This document shows, one piece after another, positions 17,630-26,366 of a DNA stretch of 44,609 nt. This DNA comes from Gluconacetobacter tumulicola (lineage in GTDB: Bacteria; Pseudomonadota; Alphaproteobacteria; Acetobacterales; Acetobacteraceae). The position numbers and the translations under genes were made by a program. Within the stretch, counting starts at the first letter, position 1. Every line of letters starts with the position of its first letter. Where the stretch lies: contig NZ_JABEQL010000031.1 of NCBI RefSeq assembly GCF_014174215.1, positions 1-44,609 on the forward strand, written 5' to 3'. The notes under the pieces were generated by a model that ran no database searches, had not been told where the DNA came from, and saw only the letters and a program-made list of their open reading frames with translations.

Positions 17630-17686
17630 GGTGGGCGCTACCTTGCAGGTTCGGCAGAAAAGGGTTCGGGGTCGTCGCGGCTGGGC

Positions 17687-18370
17687 TCAGACGTGGATGC
17701 CGCATTCGGTCTTGGCCATGCCGGCCCAGCGGCCGGCGCGAGGGTCCTCGCCCTCGCCGACCGGACGCGTGCAGGGCGCGCAGCCGATCGAGCGATAGCC
17801 CAGGTGGCTGAGCGGGTGGCGGGGCAGGTCGCGGCGCGTCATTTCCGCATCCAGTTCCGCCGCCGTCCAGCGTGCCAGGGGGTTGATCTTGAAGCGGCCA
17901 TCCGCCTGGGGCTCGAGCACCGGCAGGTGGCTGCGCGTGGCAGCCTGGCCGCGCTTGCGGCCGGTGATCCAGGCGTCGAAGGGGATGATCGCCTCGTCCA
18001 GCGGCTCGACCTTGCGCAGGGCGCAGCAGGCATCGGGGTCGAAGGCCCAGAGCTGGCCCTGCGGGTCGCGGGCTGCGATCTGCGCCGGGTCGGGGTGGAT
18101 GTTGCGCACGCCGGTCAGGCCCAGCCGTTCGATGAGCTGGTCACGATAGGCCAGCGTCTCGGGGAAATGCTGGCCGGTTTCCAGGAACAGCACGGGGACC
18201 GACGGGTCGATCTCGGCCGCCAGGGCCAGCAGCACGGCGGATTCGGTGCCGAAGGAGGAGACGAGGCCGATCCGCCCATGCGGGATGCCGGTCAGCGCCG
18301 CGCGCAGGATCGCCGGCGCGTCTTCGCCGGCAGCTTGGATAGCATGGATGATCGTCGGCTCGATATGCAC
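17687..18370 (-). CDS. cysH: Assimilatory APS/PAPS reductase, [4Fe-4S] type
   Basis: A 227-residue thioredoxin-dependent reductase releasing sulfite from adenylyl sulfate. The PP-loop SSFGTESAVLL is at about 38-48. Cys115-Cys116 (CCALRKVEPL), Cys197 and Cys200 (GCAPC) are the four iron-sulfur ligands that mark the APS-using subgroup; Cys223 in TECGIH is the catalytic Cys. This is therefore likely an APS reductase despite the cysH name. The start ATG lies 20 bases from a 162-bp palindromic repeat that occupies its leader, with the shared sulfur operator just beyond. Confidence 0.93.
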   Translation of the reverse strand: MHIEPTIIHAIQAAGEDAPAILRAALTGIPHGRIGLVSSFGTESAVLLALAAEIDPSVPVLFLETGQHFPETLAYRDQLIERLGLTGVRNIHPDPAQIAARDPQGQLWAFDPDACCALRKVEPLDEAIIPFDAWITGRKRGQAATRSHLPVLEPQADGRFKINPLARWTAAELDAEMTRRDLPRHPLSHLGYRSIGCAPCTRPVGEGEDPRAGRWAGMAKTECGIHV

Positions 18371-18390
18371 GGTGCAGACCCATATCCTCG

Positions 18391-18552
18391 GAGGCTGCTT
18401 GCAAAGTCACCCTGCCGGCGATCCGACGCGCATTTGCGGCACTTCGGTGCTCACGGCCATCAAGGCCGCTCCGCTCCGATGCTCAAAAATGCACGCCGGC
18501 CGTGCCGCCATGCGGCACTCTCGCTCGGCAGGCCGACTTTGCAAGCAGCCTC
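18391..18552. repeat. 162-bp palindromic element, copy 1 (in the cysH leader)
   Basis: The outer arms are GAGGCTGCTTGCAAAGTC (18391) and its exact complement at 18535-18552. The middle contains the family core CTTCGGTGCTCACGGCCATC continuing to CCGATGCTC. The arms differ from those of the other copies at 21219, 23080 and 31777, but each copy pairs with itself. On the minus strand it holds ATG and a 17-codon frame starting MAVSTEV that ends in TGA before cysH. The element lies between the cysH start codon and the upstream operator, so it would be transcribed as leader RNA. Confidence 0.9.
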
Positions 18553-18554
18553 TC

Positions 18555-18579
18555 AATGCACGAGAGGTTATCGTGCTTT
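18555..18579. promoter_or_regulatory. Sulfur-regulon operator candidate, cysH copy
   Basis: AATGCACGA-N7-TCGTGCTTT matches the site at 14878-14902 in half-site sequence and spacing, with one mismatch. The seven central bases differ (GAGGTTA against TTATTAA), which shows that the conserved part is the half-sites. It lies 185 bases upstream of the cysH start because the 162-bp element intervenes, and just downstream of a possible promoter on the minus strand, where a repressor could block transcription. Confidence 0.55.
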
Positions 18580-18587
18580 GAGGAGGG

Positions 18588-18615
18588 ATCTAACCATTCT
18601 TCGATCGATATTCAA
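18588..18615 (-). promoter_or_regulatory. Possible sigma-70 promoter of the cysH operon
   Basis: On the minus strand TTGAAT (18615-18610) and TTAGAT (18593-18588) are separated by 16 bases, a plausible -35/-10 pair. Transcription would start near 18581, right at the edge of the operator dyad. The match to consensus is moderate and there is no independent support. Confidence 0.35.
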
Positions 18616-18673
18616 GTGAAATATACGTCTTATTGGCGTGGTATTTTTGGCATGGCACCTATGATGAGGAGGA

Positions 18674-19558
18674 TCAGCGGCTCATCAGCACCGGGATTTC
18701 GGCATTCTCCAGAACATGGCGTGTGACACCGCCCAGGATCAATTGACGCAGGCGGGAGTGGGAATAGGCGCCCATGGCCAGCATGTCGGCACCGAAATCG
18801 CGGCAGGCCGCCAGCAGGCTGGCGCCCACCGTCTCGTCCGGGTCGCCGAATTCCACCAGGTCGGCGTGGATGCCGTGGATGGTCAGGTAGTCGGCGGCAT
18901 CGCGGGCTTCGGGGCCCCGGCGCTGATAATCGCCGGAATAGAGGATGCGCACCGCCTCGGCCTCGGCCGCCCAGGGCAGGATGTGATGCAGGGCCGCCGT
19001 GGCTTCCGACGTGCCGTTCCAGGCGATGCAGATGCGCCGCCCGGCTGTGGTGGGGGCACGGCGGGGGGCGATGACGACCGGGCGGCCGCTGTCGAACAGG
19101 ATGGCGTGCAGGGTCTCGGACGACGAGATTTCCTCGCCCGAATCCGGATGGGGGACCACGGTGACGTCGGACAGGCGGGCGCGGTAGGTCACGACCTCGT
19201 GCTCGCGGCCCATCATGGTGACGAGGCTGGCCGAGGCGCTGCCGATCGGGTTGCCGTGGAAGGGCGGGATGGCGTCGGTGACCGTCACGCCGTTATCGGT
19301 GGTGAACTGCGCGAACACCTCGCGCACGGCCAGCGCCCGGCGTGCGCCCTCGCGCTCGGCGGCGGACATCATGTCCTCGACCATCGCGCCGGACAGGCCC
19401 TCGCCGGCCAGGGGGGCGACGTCGCGGCTGTCGGCGCGCACATGCAGGGCGGCGATATGGCCGCCGAACTGCCGCGCGAAGAGCAGGCCGGTGGCCAGGG
19501 CGGCCTCGGCATTGGACGTCCCGTTCAGGGGTAGAAGGATTTTCTGTATATTCTTCAA
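18674..19558 (-). CDS. Universal stress protein with two Usp domains
   Basis: A 294-residue protein made of two UspA-like folds. The C-terminal domain holds the nucleotide-binding signature as MGAYSHSRLRQLILGGVTRHVLENAEIPVL, with G-x2-G-x9-G-type residues. The N-terminal domain (ILLPLNGTSNAEAALATGLL) is degenerate. Such tandem Usp proteins are linked to stress survival; the specific role is unknown. It follows pdxH by 42 bases on the same strand and is probably co-transcribed. Confidence 0.88.
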   Translation of the reverse strand: MKNIQKILLPLNGTSNAEAALATGLLFARQFGGHIAALHVRADSRDVAPLAGEGLSGAMVEDMMSAAEREGARRALAVREVFAQFTTDNGVTVTDAIPPFHGNPIGSASASLVTMMGREHEVVTYRARLSDVTVVPHPDSGEEISSSETLHAILFDSGRPVVIAPRRAPTTAGRRICIAWNGTSEATAALHHILPWAAEAEAVRILYSGDYQRRGPEARDAADYLTIHGIHADLVEFGDPDETVGASLLAACRDFGADMLAMGAYSHSRLRQLILGGVTRHVLENAEIPVLMSR

Positions 19559-19600
19559 TGTTATTCTCCAGAATCCCAGGAACGTCGTCAGCGGGAAGGG

Positions 19601-20209
19601 TCAGGGGTAGAGGCGCGTCGTCTCCCACCCCGCATCCTTGCCCGTGCGGCGCCATACCGCCCGGTCGTGCAGTCGGTGCGCGCGGTTCTGCCAGAATTCG
19701 ATCCGCTCCGGAATCAGGCGGAAGCCGGACCAGTCGGCCGGTCGCGGAATCGGCGTGCCTTCCGGATAGCGGGCCTCTTCCTCGGCCAGCCTCTGTTCGA
19801 ACACTGCCCGGTCGGCCAGGGGGCGGGACTGGTCGGAGGCGATGGCGCCCAGCCGCGAGAGGCGCGAGCGGCTGGCGAAATAGGCGTCCGCTTCCTCGTT
19901 GGTGACGGGTTCGACCGGTCCCTCGATCCGGATCTGCCGCATCAGGCTCTTCCAGTGGAACAGCAGCGCGGCCTGCGGGTTTTCCAGCAATTCGCCGGCC
20001 TTGCGGCTTTCAAGGTTGGTATAGAAGACGAAGCCGCGCCGGTCGGCGCCCTTGAGCAGGATCATCCGCACCGAGGGCTTGCCGTCGGGCGTGGCGGTGG
20101 CCAGCGCCATGGCATTGGCATCGTTGGGTTCGGCGGCTTCGGCCGCGCGCATCCAGTGGGCGAACAGGGCGAAGGGATCGGACCCCAGGTCGATCAGTGG
20201 CGTGGTCAT
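19601..20209 (-). CDS. pdxH: Pyridoxamine 5'-phosphate oxidase
   Basis: A 202-residue FMN enzyme oxidising pyridoxamine/pyridoxine phosphate to PLP in the cytosol. Family signatures are MALATATPDGKPSVRMILLK, GFVFYTNLESRKAGEL, LLFHWKSLMRQIRIEGPVE, and the C-terminal FRLIPERIEFWQ with DRAVWRR near the end. I start at ATG 20209 (MTTPLIDLGSDPF), five codons inside the longest frame. It is divergent from fabI across a 170-base promoter region. Confidence 0.95.
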   Translation of the reverse strand: MTTPLIDLGSDPFALFAHWMRAAEAAEPNDANAMALATATPDGKPSVRMILLKGADRRGFVFYTNLESRKAGELLENPQAALLFHWKSLMRQIRIEGPVEPVTNEEADAYFASRSRLSRLGAIASDQSRPLADRAVFEQRLAEEEARYPEGTPIPRPADWSGFRLIPERIEFWQNRAHRLHDRAVWRRTGKDAGWETTRLYP

Positions 20210-20379
20210 AGCGGTCGGTCCCATTCTGGCCGGGCGGGGGGTGGAAACATGGCCGGCATGCCACGCATTCGGTGAAACCGGGGCTGCTTCGCCGCTCGGA
20301 TCTTGTCCGACGCGCGCGCTTGTGCAACCACGGCGCCATTCCGATCATGCCATATTCCATCCATTCCGAGGATTCTATC

Positions 20380-21218
<839 letters not shown>

Positions 21219-21219
<1 letters not shown>

Positions 21220-21382
21220 AAACCTGCCCGGAGATGCGCGCTGGTGGCGATCCGGCGCGCGTTTCCTGTGCTCCGATGCTCACGGCCATCAAGGCCGCTC
21301 CGCTTCGGTGCTCGGAAACACACGACGGGCGCGGCCCGTTGGGCCGCTCTCGCTCACCAGCCCACATCTCCGGGCAGGTTTT
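21219..21382. repeat. 164-bp palindromic element, copy 2 (fabI-aroC)
   Basis: The outer arms are AAAACCTGCCCGGAGATG (21219-21236) and its exact complement at 21365-21382, starting on the last base of the fabI stop. The core is as in the other copies, but the two 11-base motifs CTTCGGTGCTC and CTCCGATGCTC are in swapped order. The minus strand carries ATG and a frame beginning MAVSIGAQETRAG. The right arm ends 38 bases before aroC. Confidence 0.9.
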
Positions 21383-21420
21383 GCGGGCGGGTTGGGTGGT
21401 AGTGAAGGGATTATCGGGTC

Positions 21421-22506
21421 ATGTCGGATAACAGTTTCGGGCATCTGTTCCGGGTGACGACCTGGGGGGAGAGTCATGGGCCGGCGATTGGCTGTGTGGT
21501 CGATGGCTGCCCGCCGCGCATCGCGCTGTCCGAGGCCGATATCCAGCCCTGGCTGGACCAGCGGCGGCCCGGCCAGTCGAAATTCACCACCCAGCGGCAG
21601 GAGCCCGATTCCGTCGAGATCCTGTCCGGTGTGTTCGAGGGACAGACGACCGGCACCCCGATCTCGCTGCTGATTCGCAATGTGGACCAGCGGTCGCGCG
21701 ATTATGGCGATATCGCCGAGCGCTATCGGCCGGGCCATGCCGATGTGGCCTATGACCTGAAATATGGCATTCGCGACTATCGCGGCGGTGGGCGGTCTTC
21801 GGCCCGGGAGACCGCGATGCGGGTGGCGGCGGGTGCCGTGGCGCGGCAGGTGCTTGGCGCGGGCGTGCGCATTCGCGGCGCGCTGGTGAAGATCGGCACG
21901 CATGACGTCGACCGGGCGCGCTGGGACTGGGACGCGGTTGGGGACAATCCGTTCTTCTGCCCCGATCCGGAGATGGTGCCGGTGTGGGAAGAGTATCTGG
22001 GCGCCGTGCGCAAGGCCGGGTCTTCGGTCGGTGCGGTGGTCGAGATCGTGGCTGAGGGCGTGCCGCCGGGGCTGGGGGCGCCGATTTACGGCAAGCTCGA
22101 TTCCGATCTGGCGATGGCGCTGATGAGCATCAATGCCGTGAAGGGGGTCGAGATCGGTGACGGGTTCGCTGCTGCTGCCCTGACCGGCGAGGAAAATGCC
22201 GACCCGATGCGGATGGAAGATGGGCGGCTGATCTTCGGCGCCAACCATGCGGGTGGTGTGCTGGGTGGGATTTCCACCGGCCAGCCTTTGGTGGCGCGGT
22301 TTGCGGTGAAGCCGACCAGTTCGATTCTCACGCCCGTTCCCTCGGTGACGCGGAGTGGGGAGAATGTCGAGGTCTCGACGCGCGGGCGGCATGATCCGTG
22401 CGTGGGGATTCGGGCTGTGCCGGTCGGTGAGGCGATGATGGCGTGTGTGCTGGCCGATCATCTGCTGCGTCACAGAGGACAGACCGGGCACGATCCGCGC
22501 GCCTGA
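21421..22506 (+). CDS. aroC: Chorismate synthase
   Basis: A 361-residue FMN-dependent enzyme converting EPSP to chorismate at the end of the shikimate pathway. The three family signatures are all present: [17 protein letters not shown] at about 15-31, [20 protein letters not shown] in the first third, and [16 protein letters not shown] near the C-terminus. Length is typical. It starts with ATG 38 bases after a palindromic repeat, and its stop codon lies inside a hairpin shared with the convergent OsmC gene. Confidence 0.96.
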   Translation: MSDNSFGHLFRVTTWGESHGPAIGCVVDGCPPRIALSEADIQPWLDQRRPGQSKFTTQRQEPDSVEILSGVFEGQTTGTPISLLIRNVDQRSRDYGDIAERYRPGHADVAYDLKYGIRDYRGGGRSSARETAMRVAAGAVARQVLGAGVRIRGALVKIGTHDVDRARWDWDAVGDNPFFCPDPEMVPVWEEYLGAVRKAGSSVGAVVEIVAEGVPPGLGAPIYGKLDSDLAMALMSINAVKGVEIGDGFAAAALTGEENADPMRMEDGRLIFGANHAGGVLGGISTGQPLVARFAVKPTSSILTPVPSVTRSGENVEVSTRGRHDPCVGIRAVPVGEAMMACVLADHLLRHRGQTGHDPRA

Positions 22507-22560
22507 CCCAAAATGCGCGCTGGTGGCGATCAGGCGCTCACCAGCGCGTTTTTGGTCAGG
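22502..22560. terminator. Bidirectional hairpin between aroC and the OsmC gene; core-less palindromic element
   Basis: CCTGACC then CAAAATGCGCGCTGGTG (from 22502) pairs with CACCAGCGCGTTTTTGGTCAGG up to 22560, leaving a short loop. Both gene stops lie in the stem: the aroC TGA at 22504-22506 and the OsmC TGA at 22556-22558. The arms resemble the inner arms of the copies at 21219 and 31777 (GCGCGCTGGTGGCGATC and CGCTCACCAGC), with the roughly 100-base core missing. The U-rich side GTTTTTGG suits termination. Confidence 0.75.
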
Positions 22561-22987
22561 CCTTCAGCGTCGCTTCCAGCGTGATTTCGGCCTTGAGCAG
22601 TTTGGAGATCGGGCAGCCGGCCTTGGCCTTGGCGGCGAGGTCCTGGAACTGTTCCTCGGTCGCGCCGGGGATGGTGGCCGTGAGGGTCAGGTGGGCGGCG
22701 GTGACCGCGAAGCCGTCGGGCTGCTTTTCCAGCGAGATGACCGATTTGGCGTCCAGCGCGGTGGCGGTGAGGCCGGCGCCGCCGAGGATGCCCGACAGGG
22801 CCATGGCGAAGCAGGCGGCATGGGATGCGCCGATCAGTTCCTCGGGGTTGGTGCCGGCCACGCCTTCGAAGCGGGTGTTGAAGCCGTAGGGCAGGGCGGA
22901 CAATGCGCCGCTTTCGGTTGAAATGGTGCCCTTGCCGTCCTTCAGGCCGCCTTCCCAGTGGGCGGTGCCGAATTTCTTGATGGTCAT
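22556..22987 (-). CDS. OsmC/Ohr-family peroxiredoxin-like protein
   Basis: A 143-residue OsmC-family protein, a thiol peroxidase group that detoxifies organic hydroperoxides. The two redox cysteines are present in SHAACFAMAL and KAGCPISKLL, and the N-terminus KKFGTAHWEGGLKDGKGTIS is typical of the OsmC branch. The ATG at 22987 is the family start. The same frame is open upstream to 23221 and begins inside the palindromic element at 23080-23242, but that extension has no family match. Confidence 0.9.
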   Translation of the reverse strand: MTIKKFGTAHWEGGLKDGKGTISTESGALSALPYGFNTRFEGVAGTNPEELIGASHAACFAMALSGILGGAGLTATALDAKSVISLEKQPDGFAVTAAHLTLTATIPGATEEQFQDLAAKAKAGCPISKLLKAEITLEATLKA

Positions 22988-23079
22988 GGCGTCGGTTCCT
23001 TCGATGGTTGGCGGAGTGCCCGACCATAACGCGGTGCCGCGTGGGAGGGACCTGCCGGAGCGCACACGATCCGGTGAAA

Positions 23080-23242
23080 GAGGCTGCTGCAAAAGCCCCG
23101 CTGGCGGCGGCCTGACGGCGGTTTCCTGCGCTTCGGTGCTCTCGGCCATCAAGGCCGCTCCGCTCCGATGCTCAAAAACCACCGCCAGACGCGTGGCTGG
23201 CGCCACGCTTCCGCTCACCATCGGAGCTTTTGCAACAGCCTC
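23080..23242. repeat. 163-bp palindromic element, copy 3 (OsmC-metX divergent region)
   Basis: The outer arms are GAGGCTGCTGCAAAAGC (23080-23096) and GCTTTTGCAACAGCCTC (23226-23242), complementary except for one G-T pair. The core is CTTCGGTGCTCTCGGCCATC on to CTCCGATGCTC. On the minus strand a frame begins MAESTEAQETAVRPPPAG and reads on, in frame, to the OsmC gene. The rest of 22988-23360 shows no riboswitch or RNA gene that I can recognise. Confidence 0.9.
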
Positions 23243-23360
23243 TGCGCATGGGATAATGGATTTGGGCGCAGCCTCCTGTTGCGTGTGTTCGGCGCTGGTG
23301 CCATAGGACGACCGACCGTGACGGGGATGTTGCCCGCGCCCTGCAATCGTTCATGACGGA

Positions 23361-24530
23361 ATGCCTGCCCGCGCAATGGACCAGACAACGCCCACCCAGA
23401 TCGAGCATGCGCACATGCTGTTTCCCGAGGGGATGCAGCTTGAATGCGGTTTCCGGCTGGCGCCGGTGCGGGTCGCGTATCGGACCTATGGCACCCTGTC
23501 GGCGGCGCGGGATAATGCGATCGTGGTCTGCCATGCCCTGACGGGCGACCAGTATCTGGCCGAAACCCACCCGCTGACCGGCAAGCCGGGCTGGTGGAGC
23601 CGCATGGTCGGGCCGGGGCTGCCGATCGATACCGACCGGTTCTTCGTCATCTGCATGAACGTGCTGGGCGGCTGCATGGGCTCGACCGGGCCGCGCGATC
23701 CGCGCCCCGACGTGGCGGGCGAGCCGTGGGGCACCGATTTTCCGCCCATCACCATCCGCGACATGGTGCGCGCGCAGAAGCTGGTGGTCGATGCGTTGGG
23801 CATTGCCCGGCTGTTCGCCGTGGTCGGCGGCTCGATGGGCGGGATGCAGGTGCTGGAATGGGCTGCCACCTTCCCCGACATGGTCTTCGCCGCCATGCCG
23901 ATCGCGACCTCGCCCTTTCATTCGGCGCAGAACATCGCCTTCAACGAGGTGAGCCGGCAGGCGATCTTCGCCGATCCCGACTGGCATGGCGGGCGCTACT
24001 GGGAGCAGGACGCGGTGCCGGCGCGCGGGCTGGCGGTGGCGCGGATGATGGCGCACATCACGTACCTGTCCGAAGAGGCGCTGACGCGGAAATTCGGCCG
24101 CCGGGTGCGGCGCGACCCGTATAACCAGGCGGGGGCGATGTCGCTGTTCGGCGAGATCTTCGAGGTGGAGAGCTATCTGCGGCATCAGGGATCGTCGTTC
24201 GTGCGGCGGTTCGATGCCAATTCCTATCTGACCATCACGCGGGCCATGGATTATTTCGACCTGGGCGCCGACCATGACGGGGACCCGTCGCGGCCCTTCC
24301 ATGGCACGCGCACGCGCTTCTGCATCGTCTCGTTCACCTCCGACTGGCTGTTCCCGACCTCGCAGGCGCGGCTGCTGGCCCGGGCGCTGAACCGCGCGGC
24401 GGCCAACGTGTCGTTCGTCGAGATCGACAGCGACAAGGGGCATGATGCCTTTCTGCTCGATGAGCCGGATTTCGACCGGACGGTGCGCGGCTTCCTGTCC
24501 GGCGCCGCCGAACATGCACGGATCGGCTGA
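23361..24530 (+). CDS. metX: Homoserine O-acetyltransferase (MetX)
   Basis: A 389-residue alpha/beta hydrolase acylating homoserine in methionine synthesis. The nucleophile is Ser158 in [10 protein letters not shown]; the acid Asp is in SDWLFPTSQ and the His in [10 protein letters not shown]. Further family pieces are [19 protein letters not shown] and [20 protein letters not shown]. Substrate choice between acetyl- and succinyl-CoA cannot be read with certainty. An ATG at 23376 ([13 protein letters not shown]) is an alternative start. MetW follows 3 bases after the stop. Confidence 0.93.
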   Translation: MPARAMDQTTPTQIEHAHMLFPEGMQLECGFRLAPVRVAYRTYGTLSAARDNAIVVCHALTGDQYLAETHPLTGKPGWWSRMVGPGLPIDTDRFFVICMNVLGGCMGSTGPRDPRPDVAGEPWGTDFPPITIRDMVRAQKLVVDALGIARLFAVVGGSMGGMQVLEWAATFPDMVFAAMPIATSPFHSAQNIAFNEVSRQAIFADPDWHGGRYWEQDAVPARGLAVARMMAHITYLSEEALTRKFGRRVRRDPYNQAGAMSLFGEIFEVESYLRHQGSSFVRRFDANSYLTITRAMDYFDLGADHDGDPSRPFHGTRTRFCIVSFTSDWLFPTSQARLLARALNRAAANVSFVEIDSDKGHDAFLLDEPDFDRTVRGFLSGAAEHARIG

Positions 24531-24533
24531 CCC

Positions 24534-25139
24534 ATGCGCCTTGACCAGCGGCTGATTGCCGACATGATCCGTCCCGGCACGCGGGTGCTCGACATCGGCA
24601 GCGGTGACGGGGCGTTGCTGGATTACCTGTTCCGCACCCGAGGCTGCGATGCGCGGGGGATCGAGATCGACATGCGCGAGGTCACGCGCTCGGTCGCCCA
24701 CGGGCTGCCGGTGATGCATGGCGATGCCGACCATGATCTGGCGCATTATCCCGACGAGGCGTTCGATTATGTGGTGTTGCAGCGCACCTTGCAGGCGGTC
24801 GAGCGGCCGCGCGAGGTGCTGCGGCAGATGCTGCGGATCGGACGGCATGCCATCGTCTCGTTCCCCAATTTCGGCCATTGGCAGTTGCGGCTGAAGCTGT
24901 TGACGAGCGGACGGATGCCGATGACGGCGGTGTGGCATACGCCGTGGTACCAGACGCCGAACATTCATCCGTGCACCATCCTCGACTTCCTGATGCTGTG
25001 CCGCGAGGAAGGCTATGTGGTCGAGCAGTGGATGGCGGTGGACGAGGATGGTGAGCGCGCGCCGTGGCGCCGCTCCATCCGGCTGGCCAATCTGTTCGGT
25101 GAGCAGGCGCTGTTTCTATTACGCCGCCGGGGACATTGA
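24534..25139 (+). CDS. metW: Methionine biosynthesis protein MetW
   Basis: A 201-residue class I SAM-methyltransferase fold. The SAM loop is VLDIGSGDGALLDYL, followed by GIEID and the MetW-typical ISFPNFGHW-like VSFPNFGHWQLRL and TPWYQTPNIHPCTILDF. MetW is found beside MetX across proteobacteria and is thought to support its activity. The 3-base gap after metX indicates one operon and coupled translation. Confidence 0.94.
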   Translation: MRLDQRLIADMIRPGTRVLDIGSGDGALLDYLFRTRGCDARGIEIDMREVTRSVAHGLPVMHGDADHDLAHYPDEAFDYVVLQRTLQAVERPREVLRQMLRIGRHAIVSFPNFGHWQLRLKLLTSGRMPMTAVWHTPWYQTPNIHPCTILDFLMLCREEGYVVEQWMAVDEDGERAPWRRSIRLANLFGEQALFLLRRRGH

Positions 25140-25169
25140 GCTGTTGCTACAGACACTGACGGACCTGTC

Positions 25170-26087
25170 GTGACGGGCGGCCCTGCCGTTCTGGTCGGGA
25201 TCGACGGGGGTGGGACGCGGGCGCGCCTGCGGCTGGCGACGCCGGAGGGTGTTCTGCTGGCCGAAGGGGAAGGCGGACCCGCCAATATCGCCACCGATGC
25301 CGGGCAGGCGTGGGATTCGATTGGTCAGGCGCTGGATCTGGCGCTGTCGCGGGCGGGCCTGTCGGGTGCGGAATGCCGGCTGGTTGCCGTGGCTGGGCTG
25401 GCGGGGACCGAGGTGAGCGGGGCCGTGGCGCGGTTCCTGGCCCGGCCGGCGCTGTTCGCGCGCCTCGATATCGTCTCGGATGCCTATACGTCCTGCGTCG
25501 GGGCCCATGCGGGCGAAGACGGGGCCATGATTGCGGCCGGAACCGGGATGGTGGGGCTGGCTATCGTCGGCGGGGCCACCCGGCGGGTCGGGGGGTGGGG
25601 CTTTCCGCAGGGGGACGAGGGTGGCGGGGCCTGGATCGGGCTGGAGGCTGTCCGGCTGATGCTGCGCGCGGGTGATGGCCGGGCGCGGCCCACGCTGTTG
25701 AGCGAGGCGGTGCGCGCGCGGCTGGCGGATGAGGGGGCGGAGCCGATGCTGTGGGCGGTTGGTGCGCGGGCTGCAGATTTCGCCCGGGTGACGCCGCTGG
25801 TCTGCGCGCTGGCGGAGCAGGGGGACGTGCAGGCGCGGGGGCTGCTGGCCCGTGCCGGGGCGGAGGTCGAGGCGCTGCTGGCCGCCCTGCGCGCGGCGGA
25901 CGGTTTCGGGGCGCTGCCCTGCTGCCTGCTGGGCGGGCTGGCGCCGGTGCTGCTGCCTTATCTTTCCGCCGGTGCGCAGGCCGGTCTGTCGGTGCCGAGG
26001 GGGCATGCGATCGACGGTGCGATGCTGCTGGCGCGGCGGCTGCATGAGGCCGCCCCGGAGGCGCCCGGAGACAGCCAGCCGGAATAA
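25170..26087 (+). CDS. BadF/BadG-type ATPase, N-acetylglucosamine kinase-like
   Basis: A 305-residue sugar-kinase/hsp70-fold protein. The N-terminal phosphate-1 loop is VGIDGGGTRARLRL, the adenosine side holds IAAGTGMVGLAI, and GWGFPQGDEGGGAWIG is the GxGxxxGDEGS-type segment of BadF/N-acetylglucosamine kinases. It most likely phosphorylates an amino sugar, possibly recycled from peptidoglycan; the exact substrate is not provable. It begins with GTG 30 bases after metW and may share that transcript without a functional link. Confidence 0.8.
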   Translation: MTGGPAVLVGIDGGGTRARLRLATPEGVLLAEGEGGPANIATDAGQAWDSIGQALDLALSRAGLSGAECRLVAVAGLAGTEVSGAVARFLARPALFARLDIVSDAYTSCVGAHAGEDGAMIAAGTGMVGLAIVGGATRRVGGWGFPQGDEGGGAWIGLEAVRLMLRAGDGRARPTLLSEAVRARLADEGAEPMLWAVGARAADFARVTPLVCALAEQGDVQARGLLARAGAEVEALLAALRAADGFGALPCCLLGGLAPVLLPYLSAGAQAGLSVPRGHAIDGAMLLARRLHEAAPEAPGDSQPE

Positions 26088-26366
26088 GGACTTGCGGTGG
26101 GGAGCGCATGCGGGTAGAAGCCTCGCCCGTGGACGGTCCCCGCCTGTCCCGTATCTGGACTTGTACGCGCGTGCCTTATTGATGCGGGGGGCACGGACTG
26201 GACGGACAAGAGACCCTTTCTGACCCACGGATTACGGTGAATGACAGCGTGCCCTGCCAGGCAGGGGCGCGAACCGTGCGTCGTGTTTTCCTTTCAAGTC
26301 TTTCCGGATGCTCATCCTGTCGTGAGGAATCCGGCCATTGCCGAGTGCCCGGAGGCGCTTCATTTC
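26088..26366. other. Leader region upstream of the DEAD-box helicase gene
   Basis: No coding feature that I can support. It includes a perfect 7-bp stem CCCTGCC-A-GGCAGGG (26252-26266) about 100 bases before the helicase ATG. RNA-helicase genes often have long structured leaders, so a regulatory leader is possible but unproven. Confidence 0.3.

Noticed and set aside
18391-18552. Palindromic elements as CRISPR repeats or as rRNA/tRNA genes
   Set aside because: The copies are kilobases apart, with no spacer array and no cas genes. No tRNA cloverleaf or rRNA sequence can be made from them.
23243-23360. SAM-II type riboswitch before metX
   Set aside because: Alphaproteobacterial metX genes often have one, but neither the conserved pseudoknot segments nor an A-rich linker is visible; the leader is mostly the palindromic element.
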